Shown piece by piece: positions 23,898 through 35,820 of a stretch of DNA of 64,000 bases. Each line of letters starts with the position of its first letter. The first letter of the stretch is position 1. The DNA is from Gonatopus flavifemur (Eukaryota > Arthropoda > Insecta > Hymenoptera > Dryinidae). The position numbers and the translations under genes are program-made. The notes under the pieces are model-generated. The model ran no database searches, was not told where the DNA came from, and was given only the letters and a program-made list of their open reading frames with translations. The stretch covers positions 4,340,001-4,404,000 of the forward strand of contig JAFFJZ010000010.1 of the NCBI GenBank assembly GCA_018340375.1. Reading direction: 5' to 3'.

Positions 23898-26800
23898 ATG
23901 AGCGAATCCGTGAAAGTTGCTGTGAGATGCAGGCCTATGTCAAATCGGGAATTGCAACAAGGAAACCGGGTATGCGGGTCTTATGCGAATGCTTTCAGTC
24001 CGCACCGTTGCATGGTGGGAAATTTTTGTGAATTTATGGACAAAAATTCGCCATCGTTTTAATTTTCATTTGATGTCGATGAATTTTCACGGATCAACAT
24101 TTTTCCCTGATCAAACAATCCTATTAATTCCTATCGAAAGTTCAAAATTACGATTCAAATGGGTATCAATTGGTTTCAATTGGAATTCTGTCCGTTTAAT
24201 CGGAACGAATAGGACTTTTTTAATCAGGGTAAGTTGAGTATTACAGAAATGACCCAGTGATGCGGATACATTAAACTGAAACTGTTTCTGAGTATTTGAA
24301 AACAAAATTCATCAACATCGGATGAGAATTGAGTAATCAAGGCGGGTTTTGTCTTCGAATATACCAACATTTCTCACTGTACGTTGAAAAATGTCTGCCT
24401 GCACTTTTTTATTCACCGCACACCACTGTTTTATGGGATTTCATGGTTGGTTCATCACTTAGTGAATCCCGTAGAATCCGGGAATCGTTATTTTCCGTGA
24501 AGAACTCGATTAACGTCTCCACACTGAGGAAAATGTGTTTCGTAGAACTAGCAATAAGAGCATTGCTGACATTTTATTGTTGAATATACAATAATTCTTG
24601 TTCTTATAGCAATATATAGTTGTCTTATTAACAATAAAATTTCCAATTCAGCAATTTTATTGCTGGTTGATATGTGACAATTCAGCATTGTCATATGTCA
24701 ACCTACAATAAAAATCGTAAAAATATGACCGTTAACATTGCTGAATTGACAACTCTATTGTTAACAAGACAACATGTATTGCTATAAGAACAAAAATTAT
24801 TGTATTTCCAAGAATAAAATGCCAACAATTCTGTGATTGCTAGTTCTACGAAACACATTTTTCTCAGTGCGGTTCATATGATTGAATGTATCTCAGATTT
24901 AAATATTCGCATTTTTGTTTCATATTCTGCAGCCAAAATGCAATAATTTTTCGGATGCTCAATTTTTGAAATATGAGCATTCTTTGATTTTTTTGTTTTT
25001 TAATTGGGCTACATGCTTTAGCTCGACACCATTCGCTGAGTTGGGGAGTGGTTGATTCGCTAGAATCTAAAATATTTCAAATCGCTGTAAGTTCGAATTG
25101 AGAAATGATTGGATACTTCATTGTTTTTTCCACTCCCCTGGTTAAAAAAAATCCATAGAATCTGATGAGATGAAATTCAATGGGATTTGGTGAGAACATT
25201 GTATAAGATTCAATCAGATTTGGCAAGATTCAATTAGAATCACATTGTAAAAATACATTGGTCTGATTAAATCTCATTGACAAATGCTTGAATAGGACTT
25301 GGTCGGAAAATTGTACAAGACTCAATCGGATTTGGTGAGAACCAATAGGTTTTTTTAACCACGGTCTGCACGGGAAGACAGAAGTTATTCCTATTTAGAA
25401 AAATGATTGACAATTTAGGAAAAAAGAATTACACCAAAGAATATTCGTAATGAATTCACACAAAGGTAATAGTTCTACGATGAAGAATAACAATGAAGCG
25501 ATCAGCATTTAGTAACACATGCACAGTAAAAAATTTTCGCCAAGCGCGAAAGAAGCGTAAATTGAAACGTCTTTTACGCTTTATCTTGTTCAACATTCGC
25601 TTCCACGAGCCAACATTTTCAGAAATCTGCCATTTCTCAATTTGGTGAATGCTGTTGAGTGATTTGAATTTGGAAGAAAATTTTAAAACCTGTTTTACCA
25701 ACCCTCAAAACCAGAGGAGTGGAACTGGATCGGAAATACTGTTGTTATGAATTTAATAAAAATCCATCTCGTACAATAATAAATTTCATTCGACGAGCTA
25801 TGCGCGATCATTGCGCCCTCACATTGAAGGATTTCGAATTGAATTGAGTTCATAATAACAGTATTTCCGATGGAGTTATACCCTCTTGGATTTAGAGATG
25901 GGATGCTTGAAAGAACCTGATCCTTTTTTATATGAAAAGTGTCGAATTTTCATTGAAATCTATATGCAAAGTATATATTTTGTACATAAAAAAGGATCGA
26001 TCTATTCCAAAGACTCCCAACATTGTTTTGCAGAGGCAATTTAGACTTTTCACTGCAATCAGTGTGAGATTTCACTGCTTCAAATTTAGAGAATAACACC
26101 ACAAGTCGTAGTGCAACTTTTGCTTCAGTGTTGCTGCATCAGCTTGGATTTTATTCTCGGAAAATTGTTTGAAAATATGTCTGTTACTGCGCGTTTGGCG
26201 ACGCCCTTTTCCAGCAATTTCCCAACAACAGTTGCTCGGTGCACGGAGAAAATCCTACACCAGTGGTTACTGTAGCCCACACAACTGACTCGTGTTATGC
26301 AAAAGAATCATTCCAACACTACTGGTCACTGTAGTACTAACACGAATTAGTCATGTCTCCACAGTAGAGAATAGTGTAGAAAAACCACTCTCTACTGCGG
26401 AGACACGACTGATTTGTGTTACCACAGTAACCAGTAGTGTTGAAATTATTTTTTTGCATAACACGAGCCATTCGTGTGGGCTACAATAACCACTAGTGTA
26501 GGGTTTTCTCCGTGTGTTGTTTGAAAGTGATTGCAAATCCTTCTATTCTCGGAGGTTAAAATTTCCATCCTCTCTGAGTTTCAAAGAAGTATAAAAGAAG
26601 TATCTTTTCCGTCAGATCACGTGGCATCAATAATATACGGCAAAATTTCTGTAAAAGTAAATATAACTTGTTCATTTGAACTTTAAATGTACACACAAAA
26701 CATATACTTTACAGTATAATTGTACCTCCTGTGTCTGGGGACACATTCGAGTCAGATATCGCTAATGTATTAAAGTACATCTGTCATAATGAAGATTGAG

Positions 26801-29800
26801 TGCTCTGAAAAGAATACAGGAAAACGCGAGTATTACGTATTTTACATACCTTCCCGTTGGGTATTACACTTTTGATAATCAAACCTTCCGAAATCGTGTT
26901 GGAAAAATTCAAGTGCTTTTATGCAGAATATCAATTTTGAATCGCAAGAAAAGGAAAGGGAGAAGAATGTTATGAAAAAATCACAAGTTTTCGCTTCACC
27001 CTGCACTCTATTGATTTATTTTAAATCATAATAAAAGATTGTCCATCATAAAAATAACTCTCTTTTCCCCGAGGGGAATGTAATTATGGAAGCATGCGAG
27101 TCGAGGTGTCATCATTTATGAACAGAGAAAAACGGTAAAAACTACCCCTGGTGGAATATCGATTTAGCACACATTCTATTTCATCGATAAGCATGAAAAT
27201 GTATGTAAAGCGGTTCAAGTGTATGTAACTATCGCACGTACGAACGATGTACCAACACGTATCTAACACATTTTAAAACTGCATGATTTCGCAGCGGCGC
27301 AGCTTATGGACAGGTTTGAATCGAATATTTGATACGTTATGAGCTTTATTTATGTGTTTCGCTGAATGTTGTTCCTTTCGTACGTCAACAACGGTGCAAC
27401 GGAGTCGTTGTACTATGAAAAAATTCACCTTATCCATCTGCAGAATCTCTTTCAAGTTTTCGTATTATTTTCTCTATCTTTTTTTCTTGAATGAAAACCT
27501 TGAAGTAAAGTACGTATAGTCATCGTTGAATAATTTATCATCAATATTTTACGCGAATCTATCTTTCTGACATTGAAATAGGACGAATTTTGAAATTCAA
27601 AACTTGGCGAAATTGAATATAGAGTTTCGTTTGACGATGAAAATCGATTTGATACTATATATCTTGAATATAAAAAGGCTAGAATTGATATTTGCGGATG
27701 AGTTATGAAACTTTGTTCTCGAACTTGTAAAGTGGAAGGAAGGCGTTTCATTGACTTTGACGCGAGCTTGCAATCGATTCTCACTTTAACAATTAGTTTT
27801 GTAACTTGGAGTATATGAATTTGACCTTGTGTGTTTGGATAAAACATCCTCTCCTGCTGTTTTTTGATTTAAATGCAAAAGGGATGGAAAATTTGTGTTC
27901 GCTGAATTTTGTTTTTGAAAATCTTTCCCGTTTTGCTCACATTTTGCAGGTCAGCAACTAGTTGTTCAGGGTGTCAAGACATAGTTTACGTCCATGAACC
28001 TTCCCCCTTTTGTTTCACGCGAACGGCTCACGCGATGAATTGAAATGTATCGTTATTCTCTCTCCAGCTCACTCGGTGTCGTGTACTTTTGACTAAACTC
28101 TGATCAGATTTACTTTTGGTTTGACTCTCGCCAAGTTTCGATAGATCATTTGCACTTACACAACGTATATGGAGAAAATGAAGCGTATCCAGCAATTTCT
28201 TTATCTCCCCTGTCGTTCATTCAAACGTGCAGGTCAGTCGAGAATTGAAAGTAGAGCACCGTGCTACGGGAATCATCCACTTTGAATATCCAATGTATTT
28301 TCAAACTTCTGAAACATCATTTGAATATTTGATTGCAGAATGTGGTAACGATAGATCCTGTAACAAGATGCTGTACCCTAGAAAATTCGTTCTGCGGGAA
28401 TTCGACGAGTGGCAAAGTATATCAATTCGATGCAACGTTTGGAGCGGAAGCAACAACCGAGTTCGTTTACGAAAATGTTGGCTCGGTTATCGTCGAGGCG
28501 GTTCTGGACGGATACAATGGCACGGTATTCGCGTACGGACAAACCGGGTGCGGGAAATCCCACACCATGCACGGTTTCATCGAAAAAGCATTGGAACACC
28601 TCTTCGAAGCAACTTCCACTTCTAGTTCGGATATGAGATATTTGGCTTTGTTGAGTTATTTGGAAATTTATAACGAACGACTACGCGATCTTTTACAAGA
28701 TAGTTCGGGAGAAACGTCGTTGGTGTTGAAAGAAGATCCAAATCGAGGGACTTACGTGGCCGGTGGGCTTCGAGAGGTTCCGGTCAAAGATGCCGTGGAA
28801 TGCGCACGTTTGGTCCAGGAAGGGGATCGCAGAAGAGCCGCGGCTGCGACCAAAATGAACGCGGCTAGCTCTAGAAGCCACGCCGTGCTCACTTTAGCTT
28901 TAGAAGCGATCGCGATTAATCACGATAGCGCGGTAAGACGCGGCAGACTTCATCTCGTCGATTTGGCTGGTTCCGAGAGGCAACACAGAACCGGAGCTAC
29001 CGGTGATCGTCTCAAAGAAGCAGCCAGTATCAATTTAAGTCTCTCCGCTTTGGGAAATGTTATCAGCGCCCTAGCGGCTGGCAATGGACGACACGTACCT
29101 TATCGGTAAGCGAATATAACGAACATTTCTAAACATTTTACTCGGTAATCTCTATTTTACAGGGACAGTAAATTGACGAGGTTATTGAAAGACAGTTTAG
29201 GCGGTAACGCGAGAACCCTCATGATCGCCTGCATCAGTCCTAGCGACGTGGACGGAGAGGAGACTCTAAGCACTTTGAGGTACGCCGCCAGGGCTCGATG
29301 TATCAAAAATAAACCCGTGGTCAATGAAGATCCGAAAGATGCTCTTTTACGACAATATCAATTGGAGTTACAACGGTTGCGGACCATGCTAGAGTCCAGC
29401 GATCAATCCGCTCAAAATCCCACAGCGGAAGATGATAAGACGGAAGAACAAACGGAACAGGAAAAAATTCGAGAGATCCAGTACGAGGAGGAGGTCGAGA
29501 AATTGAGAAAGGAGTGTGAAAATTCGCATCTTTCGGCGCAAAAACTCCGGGAGGAACTGGAGATTTTAAAATCTCGTTACGAGGCTGGTTTGAACGTTGT
29601 TAACAACGTTGAAAATAAGACTGATACGTTTAACAAAGTGGAAGAGGAGGAAGAACTCGATGAACAGGATAGGGAACGAGCGGAAAGACGTAAGAGGAAA
29701 AGAGAAGCGGCCAAACAAGAGGTTCTTAAGAGATTAGAAAAACTGACGATCGGGGGAGAAGCGAGAGGAAATGACGAGTTAAAAAAGCGAAGGGAAAGAC

Positions 29801-30940
29801 GTAGAAAAAGACTCGCGGCCCTAGCCGAGGCTTTGGAAACGAGCACGCAAGAGGGAAACGGTTGTGTCTTCGAAGTCTACGGTCAATTAAGGTCTGTACG
29901 TGATTTGAATTCAATTCGAATACAAGAATTTCTATAATCGATGTATCAATTTTTCTGTATCAGGTCGACCGAAGATGCCTTAAAACGTATGGCAAAGAAA
30001 GTGAAACAACTGGAGGCGGAAGCGGCGGATTTACAAGCATCTTGGGACGAAGAACGTAGGGAGTTTCTGCGGAAAGAATTATTAGCCTCTCAATTATGCG
30101 ACGCTATGATTCCTTATCTTCGACCTGGCTGCCCTTTCCGCGATATCGATGCGGTTAAAGCGGCTGCTACTTGGTGCGACGAACTTGGTCGATGGCGATT
30201 ACCCGATGTTACCCCGCATATACCTTTGCCCCCACCCTCTCTGGTGCCGGCTAGGGACAATAATTTAACGAGAATCTCTCCGAAGTCGGATTATAACAAC
30301 AATAATAATGAAGAAATATCCAGTTTGGATGGCGACAAGATCGAAACGGTAGAGGACATTGCGGATTCGAGGGAGAATAAAAAACGAGACATCGCTGACA
30401 CTTATTTTCGTAGAAATAGAATCGATGCTCTTTTGGCGCATGTTCGAGCAGCTAAGACCTTTGGTATTATTTATGTTTTCATATCTTAAACATCACACGT
30501 AGTAGAAAATTCTAATGATTTGATGAAATCTTGTAGAACCCAGTGGACGGCTGAGTAAATCCGGTGGATCCGAGGATGGTACGACGACTCACTCTAACGG
30601 TCATCTACAGTTCACCGCTTTGAATTTACAGAGCAGCGCGCCTATAATCGGAGATGGTTACAAATCAATTCAAAGGGAACCCGTTAGACGGATAGGAAAC
30701 TGGTTAACGGATGATAATTCGACGAATCGAAACTTCAATGGTTTTCCATTTACATCGAAAAAGAATCCTCCTCGTATTCTCGAGGCGTTACCTTCTTATC
30801 CGCACGGCGGCATATCTAACAAATCTCCATTCAACATAGTAGGAGAAAGCACTGCACCATCCAGTTCGCACAACTACCAAGACGATGAAAAAGATGAAGT
30901 TTCTCCTCACATTTATCATCTTCGTTCGCCGACTAGCTGA
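23898..30940 (+). CDS. Kif17: Kinesin-2 family motor, KIF17/OSM-3-like (five coding exons)
   Basis: Inferred exons: 23898-23969, 28339-29105, 29163-29891, 29964-30463, 30537-30940. All junctions are GT-AG and join in frame to 823 residues, stop TGA 30938-30940. The motor domain covers residues 1 to about 335: [10 protein letters not shown] (5-14), P-loop GQTGCGKS (91-98), switch I NAASSRSH (198-205), switch II DLAGSE (232-237), [13 protein letters not shown] (276-288), ETLSTLRYA. Next come [20 protein letters not shown] and a charged coiled coil (about 350-540, including [17 protein letters not shown]). Last is a [12 protein letters not shown] motif typical of kinesin-2 tails. Family role: plus-end motor for anterograde intraflagellar transport in cilia, in insects those of sensory neurons. 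Odd point: the segment between P-loop helix and ALEHLF is only a few residues, so loop 5 is about nine residues short and the usual G-I/V-I-P is missing. Intron 1 (4.4 kb) is full of MITEs. KIF3-type assignment is the main alternative. Confidence 0.9.
24105..24229. mobile_element. CCCTGATCAAACAATCC MITE in kinesin intron 1
   Basis: CCCTGATCAAACAATCCTAT to ATAGGACTTTTTTAATCAGGG-type right end. The interior has TTCAAATGGGT/CAATTGG words. Degenerate relatives lie near 56697 and 61615-62110. Confidence 0.7.
24532..24869. mobile_element. CACTGAG..CTCAGTG MITE (CAGCAAT words)
   Basis: CACTGAGGAAAATGTGTTTC is mirrored at the right end. The interior repeats AGCAAT/ATTGCT words. 338 bp; the flanking dinucleotides differ. 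Confidence 0.8.
25136..25364. mobile_element. CCCTGGTTAAAAAAATCC MITE, copy 2 (inverted relative to 16678)
   Basis: Starts CCCTGGTTAAAAAAAATCCA. The left half reads as the reverse complement of the right half of 16678-16902, including AATCTGATGAGATG and TCAATGGGATTTGGTGAG. Confidence 0.8.
25711..25889. mobile_element. Hairpin MITE with CGGAAATACTGTT arms
   Basis: CCAGAGGAGTGGAACT then GGATCGGAAATACTGTTGTT on the left. The right arm on the opposite strand reads CCAAGAGGGTATAACT then CCATCGGAAATACTGTTATT. Confidence 0.7.
26242..26514. mobile_element. CACGG..CCGTG foldback MITE (CAGTAGTG words)
   Basis: CACGGAGAAAATCCTACAC is mirrored by GTGTAGGGTTTTCTCCGTG, with TG on both sides. 273 bp, with CACTACTGGT and GAGACACGACTG words between. 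Confidence 0.85.
26515..28338. other. Unique part of kinesin intron 1
   Basis: No exon or repeat is recognised. It ends at the acceptor TTTGATTGCAG at 28338. Confidence 0.4.
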
Positions 30941-30974
30941 TAATAATATTTTGGATATTAGATTTTTACAAAAG

Positions 30975-31082
30975 GTACCTACCAATTCGGAAATTCACGC
31001 ACAAATTGTATTTGCATGAGTTATCTTTCGCGAGATAATGATTCCTCGAAATCGAATTAATCGTTAATTTCTTATTTTACAG
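30975..31082 (+). other. Possible 3' UTR intron of the kinesin
   Basis: AAAAG|GTACCTACC 34 bases after the stop and TTCTTATTTTACAG before 31083 form a plausible 108-bp intron. Not required by the coding sequence. Confidence 0.35.
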
Positions 31083-31312
31083 TTCATTTAAACACGGCTC
31101 GTGATTGCCGCCGCGGTCATCGGACAGCGAGGATCGAAATTGTTATTATTGTTGATGGTGCTCGTCGGGCACTTTAAATGTGATTGAGTCATAACAAAAG
31201 TGATAAAAACATGAGCTTTCGACAATCGTCTAATATGTGATATCGTGCATCGAAATGAATGTAAATTATTCTTATGTAAATATGAGGTATTCGAGTTTTG
31301 TGTTATTTCAAG

Positions 31313-31318
31313 AATAAA
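31313..31318 (+). promoter_or_regulatory. Polyadenylation signal of the kinesin gene
   Basis: AATAAA 373 bases after the stop codon; the first canonical hexamer downstream. Confidence 0.6.
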
Positions 31319-32019
31319 ATGGGAAGTCTGAATGAATGATTCATTAAAAAGATCTGAGATCTGTTTTGGATATTTTCTTGTCTTTTGTTCGCTGGAAGAT
31401 GACGGAGAGAATGGTTTTGGAATAATTGTATGCGCGACGTATATACGTCTCTAGAGATCTACGTCAACTTTTGTCATGACGAAATTCAATTTAATTATGA
31501 AACAGGGCTGGTTCGCGAAATACTATGAGGTATATATTTTATAAATTTCGAATGAAGAAATGTACCAGTTTTGTTACGACAAGTCTGTGAAATTCAACCT
31601 GATATTACAATTGTATGGAATTAATATAAAATGTTCATCTTTTGAACGAATGATATATGTGGCGTCTTTTCGTTGAGATCAACTTTTCATTTAAAGAAAA
31701 TTTGTAGTGAAAACTATTGTATTATAGTAATCGTGGATTTTTTGTTGATCAGAAATTTGGAAATTTCCGCGAAGACAACAGTGTCGTAACATTGACGTCA
31801 CTTTGATCAATTTTTAGTCAAGATTGCGTCAAAATAAACTCATTTTTAGGCCAATTTGATCCAGAAGAGAACATAAAACTCCGAAAAACGTTTAGGATCA
31901 ATCAACATAGATCTGCTCTTGAACATTTGAATGTCCGCTTGAAAATGATTTCAAAGAAGGTTGATTTGAGGGGTGTACTCTAATTGGAATTTTTTAAACA
32001 GTTTTGTAATATAAATATT
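31319..32019. other. Gene-free interval downstream of the kinesin
   Basis: AT-rich DNA. A TTGAATGTCCGCTTGAAAAT fragment at about 31860-31970 belongs to the family of the outer element at 13899-14970. Confidence 0.4.
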
Positions 32020-33240
32020 GATATAAAAGTTATTACACTGTATTAATACACTATCGAGATGCATGAAAAAATTTTTTTGTGTCCATTTAAGTGAATTTTT
32101 ATACATGAAAATGATAGTTCAAAAAAAGTCCTAAACAAAAAGGTGTGTCTGCGCTGTTGATGAAATCTCCGGGATGGATGGTCTGAAACAAAAAAAGTTG
32201 AACAGCGTTAGATTCAGTATGTTAATAACTATAGCGCATATCGAGCGATTTTTTCAAAATTGACAGAATGGCGGACATTTTTCGAAAAAAGAACCCCAAA
32301 AACCCTGGTGAAAATGAAGCGTTGAAACGCGACGAAAGCGCAAGCGAAGAGTCACCTAAGAGTAACAAAGAGTCACTCAAAAGTAATTTAGGAGGGAATT
32401 GAAACATTTTTACGTTTCATTTGTTCCAATACCCTCTTCCTTCACTTTTGGATTTTCACCAGGGAAAACACGTTTTTTTGTTGTTTTCGGCCAAAGAAAA
32501 AGAGTTGAAATCCAAATCTTAAAAAACCCTCGATATGCACTGTAGCTGTAGTAGTACAGAATATGTGGTAAAGATTTCATAAGGACCGGTCGAGTAGTTT
32601 CGGAGATTTTATCAACAAGGCATTGGAAAACGTTGTTGTGCAAAAAATGCGTTTAAGGGGTCTGTCTAGTAGCTCACGCCGAAAAAAACGCGATTTTCGT
32701 GATTATTCCTTGGGATACTGGATAAAGGTAATGATATAAAAGTTATTAGGCTTAGTAAATACACTCTTGAAATACATAAAAAAACTTTTTTCTTCTATTT
32801 TAGCCATGTATTATGACCAAAAACGTCACCCATCGCAACACCTCGAAAAGTAGGTAGGTCCGCCTTGTTGATAAAATCTCGGAGCTGTGGTCTGAAACAA
32901 AAAAATCAAAGTGCTTTGGGTTTGGTATGACAATGGCTATGTCCCCTATGAATTTTATTCAATTATTTCAAAAAATAAAAAAATGGTAAAGAAAAAACAA
33001 AAAATTTTCAAAAAACCGTTTTTTTCGCCGATTTTTGAAAAAAAAATATAGTAAAATTCAAAATTTTTAAAAAAAATTTATAGGGGACATAGCGATAGGT
33101 TCAAAGAATATGTGTTTCAAATTTCATAAGGATCGGTCGAGTAGTTTCGAAAATTTCATCAACAAGGCGAGTAAAAACGTTGTTTCGAGAATAACGCGTT
33201 TAAAGTTTTTTTGACATGAAATTCTTAAAAAAAACTTACT
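32020..33240. repeat. Two diverged tandem copies of one ~0.6-kb repeat
   Basis: Units at about 32020-32655 and 32720-33240 share, in the same order, ATATAAAAGTTATTA, a GTTGATGAAATCTC / GTTGATAAAATCTC block followed by TGGTCTGAAACAAAAAAA, and then GGTCGAGTAGTTTCG with ATCAACAAGGC. The second unit lies inside the TTAA element 32653-33372. No gene is seen. Confidence 0.65.
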
Positions 33241-33372
33241 TACGCCTAGTCAGCGATGCCTGGACCGTACAAAATTCCTTCAGATTGTTCGAAGAGTTGA
33301 CTTTCTTCCAATATTTTTCCAAACGAAACCAAAACGATTTTTCAAAAGTGAGTTACTAGACAGACCCCTTAA
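32653..33372. mobile_element. TTAA-flanked 720-bp element
   Basis: TTAAGGGGTCTGTCTAGTAG at the left and TACTAGACAGACCCCTTAA at the right, with TTAA at both edges. Its right part (about 33244-33330, minus strand) holds a short peptide frame with EGILYGPGIAD that resembles the exon-like segment just outside (33405-33625). Confidence 0.75.
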
Positions 33373-33404
33373 AGTTTTTTTCAAAGAAAAATCGTGGAAA
33401 AATG

Positions 33405-33625
33405 TTACCTGTTCCTCAACAGCGATGCCTGCACCATACATTATGCCTTCCTCTTCTTCATAATGTTCATTTTGATACTTTCGAAAAATGTAAAAAACAA
33501 AAAATGGATTTTCTGAAAATTCTAATTTCGGTAAACCCTCTAAATAATCCGATGATTTATCCATTCCCTTAGTCAACAACCATGAAAATAATGTATATTC
33601 AACCGTGAAGTGCGTTACTATATGA
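33405..33625 (-). CDS. Exon-like coding segment, unrecognised
   Basis: On the minus strand a frame stays open across this stretch. It is bounded by acceptor-like TTTTCATATAG (upstream side, near 33625) and a good donor GAACAG|GTAACA (near 33408). The peptide looks protein-like (FTVEYTLFSWLLTKG, LEGLPKLEFSENPFF, HYEEEEGIMYGAGIAVEEQ). I cannot name a family. It may be one exon of an unseen minus-strand gene, or a relic of the gene carried by the neighbouring TTAA element family, since that element holds a similar peptide. Confidence 0.35.
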
Positions 33626-34297
33626 AAAGGTAATTTATTCATTCAGATTATAAAGCTTTCTCTGAATATTTCTGAATTTCTTTGAAATGATCACACGGAA
33701 GTGACAAAATTTTCTTCAAATTTCTTAGAATTTTTCAAATAATTTTGTAGAACTCTGTAAATCCCTCCGCACTTTATTCATTCATGATTTAAATTATTGA
33801 CTGACTCAAAATGGGTCATTTAAAATTCAAATAAGAAACATACTTGGCCTGCGCCAACAGCGCAATGGCGCAAGGGCGGCAATCGTGACAACAACATTTT
33901 TTTTCTCATTTGAATAATTTTAAAATAATTGTTTTGAATTCCATTTAAAAACATTTTTTTCAATTCCGTGAAAAAATCATTTTCGCTGCGTTATAAGGGG
34001 CGCTAAGCTACATGGCGCAGGTGCGGCAAAAACACAAGTCCGCCCCTGCTTGGAGGCCAAATCCGAGCATGAGGGGGCACGTACTCGACGTCCCGAGCGT
34101 TTCAGGGGGTCCCTTCAATCTAACAAATACAAAACTAAGCTTGCCTAGCCAACGAAAACAAAGCAGCGCTTCCAGCAGCGATGATATACATTCAAAAGTT
34201 CCTTATACGTACATGCCTTAATTTATGTGTGAAAATGGAAGCGACTTGGTAGTATTTCACTAGGAGCACCACTTCGTGGCGCTCCCTGATAATGCTG

Positions 34298-34421
34298 CCC
34301 GTACAGCACCGGACATTTATACGTTGCCTCCGCGTGGAATCTCCGTTCATCCACGTCCACCATTTATTCACGTGGAGTCCACGGGGATGCGACGTGGAAG
34401 TCGATGGATGTGCTGTTAAGG
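34298..34421. mobile_element. CCACGTGGA-word MITE, copy 2
   Basis: CCCGTACAGCACCGGACAT to ATGTGCTGTTAAGG, with TG on both sides. It shares TACGTTGCCTCC, GGAATCTCCGTTCATCCACG and GTGGAGTCCACGG with 19184-19311. Confidence 0.8.
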
Positions 34422-34529
34422 TGGTAACGCTGAGGTAGTGCCACGTTGTAAATTCAAACTTATATGTGCTATGATAGCATGTAGGATCAAGGCAATAGAA
34501 AAGCTACTACATTGCTATTGTAACTACTG

Positions 34530-34768
34530 CCCTGTTAGGGGCCCAATAAGGGATTATAGAGAAATCTTTCAGGAGTTTACGGAACATCCTGTCACGGAAA
34601 TCCCGCTGGGATTCCCATTTCCAGGTGGAATTCCAGCTAGAATTTCAACTCCAACATGGGATTATTTCAGTTGGAATTTCTGATTCCAGGTGGAGTCTTA
34701 GCTGGTAACACAGGTAAATTTCGGATCTAGAATCCAGGAGGAAACCTAGCTGGAATTTTGTAACAGGG
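34530..34768. mobile_element. CAGCTGG-word element, copy 1
   Basis: CCCTGTTAGG to TTTTGTAACAGGG, filled with TTCCAGGTGGAATTCCAGCT-like words. Sister copies at 47873, 59105 and 59770. Confidence 0.7.
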
Positions 34769-34918
34769 CATGGAATATTAATCACATTACAGCTGCTCGG
34801 CAACTACAATTCAATCAAATCTTCAGCAACAAGGGATTATTGACGTTTATACATATGTACTACTGAAATTTATACAAGGACATCCCAGATAGCACAGAGT
34901 TCGTGGAGAATTCTTCAA

Positions 34919-35746
34919 CCCTGGTAAAAATCGAACGTGCTTGAAACACCGTCAAAGCGTGCAATAAAGTGACAGAAGCGTTTGTGAAAAGTTTCGACCG
35001 CCAAATGACTCTAAGGCAAATTTGGTTGAGCGTGCTATCACATTTCATTGAACGTCCAACGCACCCTTCTTACTGAATACTCTTCTCCAACTCTTCAATA
35101 ACTCTTTCCTGATGTTTACGATGTTTCGGTAGTGAAGGTTTTCAACACGCTTATAGGACTTCCCTTGTGTATATGTTTTGATTGATTGAGAATTATATGA
35201 TTTTGAATGTTTAGAGGGTATTCTTTACCTTTAAGCTAAAAAATTCTATTCGTATTCAAGATACATATACCAATATAATTACTAAACCACAATTGTTTTG
35301 AATTATCGAACTGTAATTTGATGATGTTTGATATGTGCAAGTTAATTAAATTCTTTTGCACATTTAATGATTACACATGGGGTATTGAAATTGATTTGTA
35401 AACTTTCAGGATGAAAAATCATTTTAATTCCATGAGAAAGATTGAATTTGAAGCACATTCCCTTATGACACAGTTCATCAGGGAAATAAAGTTCCGATTT
35501 TTCAATCACCGATGTTAGCCTAGCGGTGAAGGACTTTCTCCCGAGCTCAGAAATCCTTGGTTCGATTCCTCTTTGCAAATTCTCTTTTTTTTACTTTCTT
35601 TTTTTCACTTTCATGCACGCTTTACATCCGTCAAATGACTCCTGCGAAACGCTTCTGATACTTTGAATTGACCCTTCGATTACTCTTATAGGACTCTCTA
35701 ATAACGTCTTTGTAACTCTTCCCAGAACGCTCCATTTTCACCAGGG
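34919..35746. mobile_element. Nested CCCTGGTAAAAAT element holding a tRNA-like unit
   Basis: CCCTGGTAAAAATCGAACG at the left, CATTTTCACCAGGG at the right, with AA on both sides. Both arms carry AGAAGCGTTT and CGTGCA(A/T) words. A related patch occurs at about 52200-52400. Confidence 0.75.
35508..35592 (+). repeat. tRNA-derived (SINE-like) unit
   Basis: A-box-like TTAGCCTAGCGGTGAAGG and a good B box GGTTCGATTCC at the right distance, followed by a T-run (CTCTTTTTTTTAC) that could end Pol III transcription. Acceptor and T stems do not pair, so it is not an intact tRNA. Related A-box units are at 41480 and 48479. Confidence 0.55.
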
Positions 35747-35820
35747 AAGAACATCATTTGAACTCTAGAGTTCTAAAAAAGTTCTTCAAGAATTCATCGA
35801 CGAACTCTGTGCTATCTGGG

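Larger units (their letters stand above)
34884..35820. mobile_element. CCCAGATAGCACAGAG foldback element with nested insertion
   Basis: CCCAGATAGCACAGAGTTCG to CGAACTCTGTGCTATCTGGG, with AT on both sides. Its short palindrome (AGAATTCTTCAA / TTCTTCAAGAATTC) is split by the element at 34919-35746. Confidence 0.85.

Noticed and set aside
28227..28636. ORFs overlapping the second kinesin exon in other frames
   Set aside because: Shadows of the motor-domain coding sequence.
35508..35592. A functional tRNA gene
   Set aside because: Good promoter boxes but acceptor and T stems do not pair; kept as a tRNA-derived repeat.
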